A DNA stretch of 23,630 nucleotides from a virus, in the IMG/VR virus record IMGVR_UViG_3300036766_000125, positions 1 to 23,630 of that record; one strand, given 5' to 3'. The notes under the pieces were generated by a model. That model was not told the DNA's origin and ran no database searches. It was given only the letters and a program-made list of their open reading frames with translations. Positions 11,859 through 18,646 of this stretch are shown piece by piece. The position numbers and the translations under genes were made by a program. The first letter of the stretch is position 1. Every line of letters starts with the position of its first letter.

Positions 11859-13673
11859 ATGGGCCTCTTTGATAGGCTGCGCGGCAAGACGCTGATTAAC
11901 GAATCTCTGGTCAAGACTCCAAAGAATCTTCCCCCCGGAGCGCAAGTTCTGCAAATCCCCACGGTCTTGAATCTCCCCCAAATTGGGCCCACAGGGGGTT
12001 CTCACGTTGTCAGCGATGTCGTGACGAGCATGTGGTTCTCGGCCTTGCAACCGATCAAGCCGATGGCTCCCACCGGGCAGCGCGTCCGTGGCTTCGAGAT
12101 CCAGCCAGGTGCGAACATTGTCTGGACGCCCAAGACCGAGGTGGAAGGAACGGGCCCAGGCTATGCGATTCTCCGCGAGTTCGCCAACTCGTGGGACTTG
12201 CTGCGCTTGGTCATTGAAACCGTGAAAGATCGTTTGACCACGCCCCAATGGGAATTCCGGCTCATCGAAAAGAAAGGCGAAAAGAAAGGCGATTACAAGA
12301 GGCGGAACGCCGAGGACGTGCGCATCGAGCAGCTCACAAAGTTTTTCAAAGCTCCGGACGCCGAACACTGCTTTGCCGACTGGCTACGCCCCTTGCTCGA
12401 AGACATGCTTGTGATCGATGCCGCCAGCATCTATTTAGAACGCGACTTGAAAGGCCGCGTCGCCAACTTGCGCGTAATTGATGGAGGCACGATCGGTCGG
12501 ATGCTGACTGACCAAGGCTTCACTCCACCACCACCCCAGGTGGCTTATCAGCAGGTTCTCTACGGGCTGCCGGCGCACGATCTGACCACCGACGAACTGG
12601 TCTATGCCATGCGCAACCCGCGGACTAACCGGCGCTATGGCTTCTCGCCCGTCGAGCAGATGATGGTCACGATCGCCATTGGCCTCAGCCGGCAGAAGTT
12701 TACCTTGAACTATTATACCGATGGGAATATGCCCGAGGCGCTCTGCTTCCTGCCCCAGGACGTTCCCATCCAGCGTATCCGCGAAGTGCAAGAGTGGTTT
12801 GACTCGATCCTCGCGGGCGACCTGGCCAAGCGGCGCCGGCTCACCTTCCTGCCTGGCTACGGTTCGGGTAAGGATACGAAGCCGAACATCATCTTCCCTA
12901 AGGAAGTCCTACTCAAAGACTCGATGGATGAATGGCTGTGGCAAGTAGCTTGCTATGCGATGGGCACCACACCCCAAGCTATGCTCCGCATGATGAACCG
13001 CGCGACCGCCCAGCAGTCGGCGGAGTCTTCTGAGGAAGAAGGTCTCGAGCCCAAGAAAATCTGGATTGCGAATACTTTGAACGTCATCATCCAGCAGAAG
13101 ATGAAGTTCGAGGATCTCGAATTTGCTTGGAAGCAGGCGCGGGAAGTCGATATCGTCAAGCAGGCCACGGTGGACAAGATTTATATTTCTTGCGGCGTGC
13201 ACACCATCAATGAAACGAAGGACGCTTTGGGAGAGGACCGGTTCACTTTCCCCGAAGCCGACGAGCCCGGGATCTTGACGCAGAATGGGTTCGTGCCGCT
13301 CACGGCTGGCATCGTGAATCAACCTGGTGCAGCCGGATCGGGCAAGGGACCCGCTGCTCAACACCTGATCAGCAACCTCGAAGATCACCATGCGGCCCAG
13401 GAAGAAAAGCAACAGACACAGGGCGAAGTCGCACATGGCCGCGCGCTCGAGCTGCAAGGGGCCAAAGGTCCGGCCAAAGAAGAAGTTGCGCCGAAGAAGC
13501 CGGCACCCAAGCCGCCATCAAAGCTCAAAGGCAAGGCGTTTGAACTCAAAGCCCCATCCGGGAATGGACATGGTCACTGCGAGAAGCACGAGAAATATGC
13601 TGACGGGTGTTTTGTGTGTGCGCTTGCAGAACTGCATCGCGTGGAAGAACTCTACGAATTGATCGAGACATGA
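11859..13673 (+). CDS. portal protein
   Basis: A 604-residue portal of the large phage-portal superfamily, the dodecameric ring at the head vertex through which DNA passes. Supporting features are the position directly after the terminase, segments such as LVIETVKDRL, DELVYAMRNPRTNRRYGFSPVE, a long stem/wing region and LLKDSMDEWLWQVACYAMG. The core ends near residue 490. A Lys/Pro/Ala-rich linker (about 500-570) then leads to a C-terminal Cys/His knuckle, GHCEKHEKY...CFVC, an addition not typical of portals. Good start at ATG 11859 with GAAGGA upstream. The stop overlaps the next ATG (ATGA). Confidence 0.85.
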   Translation: MGLFDRLRGKTLINESLVKTPKNLPPGAQVLQIPTVLNLPQIGPTGGSHVVSDVVTSMWFSALQPIKPMAPTGQRVRGFEIQPGANIVWTPKTEVEGTGPGYAILREFANSWDLLRLVIETVKDRLTTPQWEFRLIEKKGEKKGDYKRRNAEDVRIEQLTKFFKAPDAEHCFADWLRPLLEDMLVIDAASIYLERDLKGRVANLRVIDGGTIGRMLTDQGFTPPPPQVAYQQVLYGLPAHDLTTDELVYAMRNPRTNRRYGFSPVEQMMVTIAIGLSRQKFTLNYYTDGNMPEALCFLPQDVPIQRIREVQEWFDSILAGDLAKRRRLTFLPGYGSGKDTKPNIIFPKEVLLKDSMDEWLWQVACYAMGTTPQAMLRMMNRATAQQSAESSEEEGLEPKKIWIANTLNVIIQQKMKFEDLEFAWKQAREVDIVKQATVDKIYISCGVHTINETKDALGEDRFTFPEADEPGILTQNGFVPLTAGIVNQPGAAGSGKGPAAQHLISNLEDHHAAQEEKQQTQGEVAHGRALELQGAKGPAKEEVAPKKPAPKPPSKLKGKAFELKAPSGNGHGHCEKHEKYADGCFVCALAELHRVEELYELIET

Positions 13674-15958
13674 TTGCCCCTCCCGAAGTTGTCGCTCAAG
13701 TGCAGGCCGTCAGACGCTCACTCGCTCTCTATCTGAAATCCTCTATTCAAAAAACTCACGACGGCGCGGTTCATGCCTGGGAGTCGCGAGATCGTGGCGG
13801 GAAAGAATCATGGGGTCCGAACGACAAAGAACTGGCCATCCTGAACGGCGTGCCGCTCGAGCCAGCCCTGCCCGACTATGACCAGCTCCAGGCGTCCATT
13901 CCAGAGCCGCCTTTTACGGGGGACGCTGCCGGCGTCATTCTACTCGAGCCAGACGGTCGGGTGTGGACGGTTTCACCCAAGAATGAGTTTGGCGGGTATC
14001 GCACCACGTTCCCCAAAGGCAGGCTCGATCCCGGCGAGACGCCGCAGGAAGCCGCGATCCGTGAGACTTGGGAGGAAACCGGGCTGGTCGGCAAGATCGA
14101 ATCCTTCCTGGGGGATTTCGAGCGCACGACAACCACAACGCGCTACTATGTGGGGTATCGCGTGGCCGGCGCGCCTTGGGCGATGGGCAGCGAAACCGGC
14201 ATTGTCCATCTGCAACCACTCGATGACAAACTGGCTGCCGACCTTCGCAACGTCAAGGGTGAAGTGACTAGCGACCACCATGTTCTCATTGCCTTGAAGA
14301 TGCGGGCGATGGGCAAGACGCACGAAGGCGCATTGCGCGCCTGGGAAAGCCGCAGGCGGAATGCCGAAGCCAAGAAAACCGGCGAGGTCGGACTCAAACC
14401 CGGCGAGGAATGGCGGACGATTTACGGCCGCAAGATCGGCTTCAATCCTTCCGACAAGGTTCAGCGGGCACTCGCGGAACTGCCAGCAACTTACCAGCAA
14501 CTACAACTGCCCGGGCATCACCTGAGTTACAAGAACATCGAGGACATCCGGCACGCAGCGGAGTTCTGGCAGGAATCGCACGATGGTTCGAACGCGCTTT
14601 CCTGGGCCGTGTCCATCTATCGCCAGGGTGGACAGGACGCTCTCGATGCGTGGATTCACGACCCACAAATGACAAGCTACTTTGGCGCCAAGGATGAATG
14701 GGCTAAAGAGCGGGCTGCGCTGAATGTTCCAGGGCTCGTGCAGGCACTCGACCATGCGCCGCTTGAAACCATGACTCCCATTTGGCGCAGCCTGAACGAA
14801 TTTGACATGAAGCGGTTCGGCAGCTTGAAAGAGGGCGACGAATTCCAAATGATCGGTCCCAAAGGCTTCTCGCACGCGGAGGACATGAAGCATTTCAACG
14901 GCTTCAATGTCATGGTCATCGAAGGGCCGGTGCGCGCCGTAAACTTTGAGGGAATGCACGCGCAGTTTCATACCGAAGAAGAAGTGATCACCGCGGGCAA
15001 GTTCAAAATCACCAAGATCGTGGACGTGCCCGAACCGGTCTATAGCAGCGAGCCCAAACTGCACCACTACATCCACGCGCGGTACATTGGCAAGCGGCAG
15101 GCCCGCATGGTGCGCATCTGGTTTGTCCAGCAGGTTGATACCGGCGTGGATCCAAAATTCCCGGACTTGACCCGAGACCTCTGCGCCTCATTCTCGGAGA
15201 GCCTGCGGCCCACGATCGGCAAGACATATTCGATCTACGACTTGCGCCTGGACTACACCCGCCAAGAGCGCGTGGCAGCCAGCGTCGATTTGATGCAGGC
15301 CAGCGATGATCCGGAAGTGAAGGCGGACATCGAAGCCGCCAGCGCCTATTCCGGCTATGTCCAATGGGGCCGCGCTGTCAGCGATGCGTCGGCGGCTTAC
15401 ATTCAGGAGGGCGATTCTGGACTGGAGACGTGGATTTCACAAATTTATGAATCTGCGAATTCGCGGGAGTACGGCCTGGACTTCGAGCCAGAGGAGGTCC
15501 GCCTGGATGGGGAGCCGATCAAGACGTCGGCCGAAGTCTCTGCCCGCGCTGCCAAGCGCCTGGTCGAGCACGTCCGCCACTCGCCGGGCCGCACAGTCGA
15601 TGTGTGGCGTGGGCTCCATGCTTCGAAGCCTATTCCCGAGCTGGATGCGCTGGCTGAGGGTGCGATCGTCAAGATCGATCGGCTGGCGTCCTTTTCTGCG
15701 AAGCAAAAGACGGCCATCCAGTTCGCCGAACGCGGTCACGATCCCGTGAACTACGAATACCTGCTGCATGTCCAGGGCGCGAGCCAGGGAGTGAATCTCG
15801 ATGCCTTGGCCGACCGGCACCAATGCGAATACGTTACCCAAGGCGAATTCAAAGTGGAAAGCGTGGTCAAGGAAGAAGCGCAATTCAAACGGCCCTCGGG
15901 CCTGACCTATCCGGTACAGCGTGCTACGATCACGCTGAGCCAGACCAAGGTGTATTGA
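13670..15958 (+). CDS. Nudix hydrolase fused to two ADP-ribosyltransferase-like domains
   Basis: A 762-residue fusion, ATG overlapping the portal stop. Order: short helix; tag KTHDGAVHAWESRDRGGK (28-45); Nudix hydrolase (about 75-205) with a complete Nudix box at 117-139 (G, x5, E, x7, REtwEEtGl); tag KTHEGALRAWESRRR (216-230); a first ART-like region (about 330-450) with WR at 372-373 and HTEEE at 434-438; a second ART-like region (about 600-745) with WRG (R647), ASFS (S674/S676) and a CEYVTQGEF segment (E720, E726), fitting the R-S-E pattern. ARTs transfer ADP-ribose from NAD to protein, DNA or RNA; Nudix enzymes cut ADP-ribose or NAD-type pyrophosphates. ART domains are common on phage head proteins and may be injected, as with T4 Alt. 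Pairing with Nudix in one chain is unusual. Confidence 0.8.
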   Translation: MIAPPEVVAQVQAVRRSLALYLKSSIQKTHDGAVHAWESRDRGGKESWGPNDKELAILNGVPLEPALPDYDQLQASIPEPPFTGDAAGVILLEPDGRVWTVSPKNEFGGYRTTFPKGRLDPGETPQEAAIRETWEETGLVGKIESFLGDFERTTTTTRYYVGYRVAGAPWAMGSETGIVHLQPLDDKLAADLRNVKGEVTSDHHVLIALKMRAMGKTHEGALRAWESRRRNAEAKKTGEVGLKPGEEWRTIYGRKIGFNPSDKVQRALAELPATYQQLQLPGHHLSYKNIEDIRHAAEFWQESHDGSNALSWAVSIYRQGGQDALDAWIHDPQMTSYFGAKDEWAKERAALNVPGLVQALDHAPLETMTPIWRSLNEFDMKRFGSLKEGDEFQMIGPKGFSHAEDMKHFNGFNVMVIEGPVRAVNFEGMHAQFHTEEEVITAGKFKITKIVDVPEPVYSSEPKLHHYIHARYIGKRQARMVRIWFVQQVDTGVDPKFPDLTRDLCASFSESLRPTIGKTYSIYDLRLDYTRQERVAASVDLMQASDDPEVKADIEAASAYSGYVQWGRAVSDASAAYIQEGDSGLETWISQIYESANSREYGLDFEPEEVRLDGEPIKTSAEVSARAAKRLVEHVRHSPGRTVDVWRGLHASKPIPELDALAEGAIVKIDRLASFSAKQKTAIQFAERGHDPVNYEYLLHVQGASQGVNLDALADRHQCEYVTQGEFKVESVVKEEAQFKRPSGLTYPVQRATITLSQTKVY
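13751..13804 (+). repeat. tag motif copy 1 (before Nudix)
   Basis: Encodes KTHDGAVHAWESRDRGGK. First of six copies of a shared peptide in this region; it stands immediately before the Nudix domain. Confidence 0.85.
14315..14359 (+). repeat. tag motif copy 2 (between Nudix and ART)
   Basis: Encodes KTHEGALRAWESRRR at the junction of the Nudix domain and the first ART-like region. Confidence 0.9.
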
Positions 15959-15969
15959 GGAGCAAACCT

Positions 15970-16380
15970 ATGGGACACAGTGAAGATCACGTCATTCCGG
16001 ATGAGAAATGCAGGCCGGAATACTTCAAAGCGACAGAGGGTGATGCACCCAAGAACGCGGAACTGCGCGGCCCGGACAGCCCATTTCCCGTGGCCGTAGA
16101 ACCCAGGCCGCCAAAGCTTTCAGCCTACGACTTTACAAGTTATACCGGCGACCGCAGTAGCGATGGAGTCGGTATTCAATTTGGGATGGATCAAATCCAA
16201 TGCGCGAAGGTTCTACGGGAGATTGCGGACAAGATCGAACGCCGGGAATATATCTTGCAGAGTGGGCGAGTCATGTCCTCGATGCACCGTGACGATTTCC
16301 CCATGACCATGCTGCGCTTGGTCTTTTACGAAGGACCGCCCCTGGAGAATGTGCCGGCTTCACCTGTGGCAGAAGGGTAA
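15970..16380 (+). CDS. hypothetical protein, 136 residues
   Basis: ATG at 15970 with GAGGAGC ribosome site. The acidic, Pro-rich first half (HVIPDEKCRPEYF, ELRGPDSPFPVAVEPRPP) is followed by an amphipathic helical part (MDQIQCAKVLREIADKIERREY) and a strand-rich end (DFPMTMLRLVFYEG). It stops 3 bases before the next gene. No family recognised; it lacks the shared tag of its neighbours. It may be a chaperone or immunity-type partner of the large enzymes around it, which is only a guess from position. Confidence 0.65.
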   Translation: MGHSEDHVIPDEKCRPEYFKATEGDAPKNAELRGPDSPFPVAVEPRPPKLSAYDFTSYTGDRSSDGVGIQFGMDQIQCAKVLREIADKIERREYILQSGRVMSSMHRDDFPMTMLRLVFYEGPPLENVPASPVAEG

Positions 16381-16383
16381 AGC

Positions 16384-18048
16384 ATGAGCGTTGCAGAGCT
16401 GGTCAAAGGCACGTTCGGGAAAACGCATGAGGGCGCGTTGCTGGCGTGGGAGACGCGCGACCGTGGCGGCAAACCAACGGACGTTTCCACCTGGAAGCGA
16501 GTGGGCCCGCAGCAAGGCTCGAACCCAGGTGGCCTATTCGAAGCTCCAGACGGCACGCGCTACTACGTGAAATTCCCACAGACCAACTCTGAACAGGTCC
16601 GCTCTGAGCAGCTTGCCAACAGCATCTATCACGCCTTGGACGTCCCGGTACCGGGAACTCAGCTCATTACCGGGCACGTCGGCTGGGGTGAGGCCGGCAA
16701 CCTTGGCATTGCCAGCAAGATGCTGGACGCGGAACCCATGACGCGCGAGGAAATCGAAAAGAGCGATGATGTGCGCGCTGGTTTTCTGGCCGACGCTTTC
16801 CTCGCCAATCACGATGTCATGGGCGCCGGCTACGATAACATCCTGCACGGTGCGGATGGGCGCGACTATCGAGTGGACAACGGCGGCTCGATGTTCTACC
16901 GCGCCCAAGGCTCGACCAAGGACTTTGACGCCGACCAGGTCTCGCAAATTGACAGTATGCGGGATCCGGAAATGGCTCGAGAAGCTGGCCGCATCTTCGC
17001 TGGGCTCGATAACGCCGAGCTGCACGCGCAGGCGTTGCGGTTGGTTCACTATCTGCCCGACACGAAGATCAAGAGTTTGGTGCAAGCGGCCGGGCTGCCC
17101 ACGAAATATGCGGCGGCGCTGATTGGCCGGCGCAACGCGATCGCGGACCGCTTCAAGATTCGCAGGCCGACGGAGTACAAGGTTCAGAAAACGCACGAGG
17201 GAGCGATTGCCGCCTGGGAGACGCGACGCCGAGCCGCGGAGGGCCTGACCGAAAAACCGCTGGCTCCAAAGAACGAATGGGGCCATCGTACAGAGTTGGA
17301 ACAACTTAGATTGGAGCGCCAAGTCAAGGAAGCCAGCCAGCTTACGCAAAAGCAATATCTGGCGAGTCAGCATGGCACGAAATATAAGGATTCCCTGGGA
17401 AGGGATGAAACCTGGTCCGGGAAAGATCACGAGATCCGGACTGCTAAATACTGGCATGAAATGGCGGTAAAGTGGGCAATGAATCATGGAATCCATGTGC
17501 CCAAGGCTGTGCTCAAAGACTATTCGTTGGGGAAAACTCACGAAGGCGCGCTGCGCGCCTGGGAGACGCGGCAGCGTGCCAAGCCTAAAGCACCGAAGGC
17601 GGACGCCTCCGAACAAGAGCGGCGCCGGGCGGCCGCGTTCAAGAACTTCAAGCCACAGACTGAGGAAAAGGAACTTATTGCCCACGAAAGTGAACAGCGC
17701 GTGGCCGCAGCCCTCGGTGGGGAAGCCACGACCGACGCGCACCCTATGGACATTTGGTGGCCGTCGACTGCCAATCCCCAGGTCGGGATTGAGGTAAAAA
17801 CTTTGATCGGGGCTGACATTACAAATGTCAGGGTCAATATGAGACCAGCCTGCCGCACTGAGAAAATTGAAGCGTTAGGCAATAAACGCGGTTTTGTTGT
17901 GCTCCTTGACCAGCGTGGACGCACGAGCCTGAGTGATCGAAATTTCACGGAGCACATTTTCATTAAAGAGGGGATGGGTGCTTGGAGACTATCAACCATG
18001 CAGGAGGTGAAATCGTTGAGTGAACTCAAGCGATCACTGCTAAAATAG
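16384..18048 (+). CDS. HipA/PI-kinase-like domain fused to a PD-(D/E)XK nuclease
   Basis: A 554-residue modular protein in which each module follows a copy of the shared tag. Tag 1 at 13-30 precedes a kinase-like domain (about 40-260): VKF with K63, an NHDVMGAGYDN loop (D144, D151, N152) and RVDNGGS (D165), the pattern of HipA / phosphatidylinositol-kinase-like folds. Tag 2 (269-283) precedes an ~95-residue unknown basic helical region. Tag 3 (384-398) precedes a nuclease domain (about 420-540): a SEQRVAAALGGEATTDAHPMD run with D456, then GIEVKT with E470 and K472, the D-ExK core of restriction-type nucleases. Encoded between portal and the Mu F protein, so probably head-associated. The kinase target and nuclease substrate cannot be told. 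Confidence 0.75.
   Translation: MSVAELVKGTFGKTHEGALLAWETRDRGGKPTDVSTWKRVGPQQGSNPGGLFEAPDGTRYYVKFPQTNSEQVRSEQLANSIYHALDVPVPGTQLITGHVGWGEAGNLGIASKMLDAEPMTREEIEKSDDVRAGFLADAFLANHDVMGAGYDNILHGADGRDYRVDNGGSMFYRAQGSTKDFDADQVSQIDSMRDPEMAREAGRIFAGLDNAELHAQALRLVHYLPDTKIKSLVQAAGLPTKYAAALIGRRNAIADRFKIRRPTEYKVQKTHEGAIAAWETRRRAAEGLTEKPLAPKNEWGHRTELEQLRLERQVKEASQLTQKQYLASQHGTKYKDSLGRDETWSGKDHEIRTAKYWHEMAVKWAMNHGIHVPKAVLKDYSLGKTHEGALRAWETRQRAKPKAPKADASEQERRRAAAFKNFKPQTEEKELIAHESEQRVAAALGGEATTDAHPMDIWWPSTANPQVGIEVKTLIGADITNVRVNMRPACRTEKIEALGNKRGFVVLLDQRGRTSLSDRNFTEHIFIKEGMGAWRLSTMQEVKSLSELKRSLLK
16420..16473 (+). repeat. tag motif copy 3 (before kinase)
   Basis: Encodes KTHEGALLAWETRDRGGK near the N-terminus. 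The trailing DRGGK is shared with copy 1, also N-terminal in its protein. Confidence 0.9.
17188..17232 (+). repeat. tag motif copy 4 (after kinase)
   Basis: Encodes KTHEGAIAAWETRRR at the end of the kinase-like domain. Confidence 0.9.
17533..17577 (+). repeat. tag motif copy 5 (before nuclease)
   Basis: Encodes KTHEGALRAWETRQR immediately before the PD-(D/E)XK nuclease domain. Confidence 0.9.
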
Positions 18049-18052
18049 GAGC

Positions 18053-18088
18053 GCCCCAAACAGTCAGCGGATACTGACTGCATGGGGC
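18053..18088 (+). other. strong intergenic stem-loop upstream of HNH gene
   Basis: CAGTCAG (18061-18067) pairs with CTGACTG (18074-18080) around CGGATA, and outside it GCCCC (18053-18057) pairs with GGGGC (18084-18088) across AAA/CAT. No T run follows, so a terminator is unlikely. It may regulate or process the mRNA, or mark the edge of the inserted HNH gene. Confidence 0.6.
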
Positions 18089-18115
18089 TAACCACAACTC
18101 CTAGCAGGAGGAATT

Positions 18116-18646
18116 ATGGCTCCATCCATTTTACACAATCGCTTCTGGTCTAAAGTAAATAAGAATGGCCCTGTTCCTGAATTGCGCCCCGAGCTAGGCC
18201 CGTGCTGGATTTGGAATAGTGCCAAACAGAGCGATGGATACGGAAGTTTCTGGTTTGCTGGACGCGCGGCGCTGGCGCACCGTATAGCGTATGAATGGGA
18301 GAATGGCCCAATCCCGCTTGGTCTTGAGCCAGATCATTTGTGTCGAACCCGCGCATGTGTGCGACCATCGCACATGGAAGTGGTTACGAAACTGGTCAAT
18401 ATGATGCGCGGCAATGGAAAGGGCGTAGAGAATGCAGCCAAAACGCATTGTCCAAAAGGGCACGCTTACACGCCCGAAAACACGATTGTAATAACGAAAC
18501 CGGGCGGGGTTTTCGAGCGACGAGAATGCAAAGTCTGTCGGCGTGCGACTGGTCGCAAGGCGCAACAGCGTTATCGGCAGAACAATCTCGATGCGGTACG
18601 AGAGCGCGACAGAAAGTGGCAAAGAGAAAGGCGGAAGGGAACATGA
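18116..18646 (+). CDS. HNH homing-type endonuclease
   Basis: A 176-residue HNH protein of the HNH_3 type. The core has CWIWNSAKQSDGYG, an AHRIAYEW strand-helix and PDHLCRTRACVRPSHMEVVT (about residues 70-95), the usual catalytic His and structural residues. It continues with CPKGHAYTPENT (about 113) and a second CxxC before a very basic C-terminal helix likely to grip DNA. A full AGGAGG precedes ATG 18116. It interrupts the head gene cluster between the kinase-nuclease and Mu F genes, and its stop overlaps the Mu F ATG (ATGA). It is probably a free-standing mobile nuclease. Confidence 0.88.
   Translation: MAPSILHNRFWSKVNKNGPVPELRPELGPCWIWNSAKQSDGYGSFWFAGRAALAHRIAYEWENGPIPLGLEPDHLCRTRACVRPSHMEVVTKLVNMMRGNGKGVENAAKTHCPKGHAYTPENTIVITKPGGVFERRECKVCRRATGRKAQQRYRQNNLDAVRERDRKWQRERRKGT

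Noticed and set aside
13751-17577. CRISPR-like or DNA-level repeats behind the tag copies
   Set aside because: The nucleotide copies differ at many synonymous positions and spacing is irregular; conservation is at the peptide level.
16534-17742. 402-codon minus-strand frame
   Set aside because: It is antisense to the kinase-nuclease gene, whose domains and tag motifs prove the + strand; GC-rich codon bias often opens such shadows.
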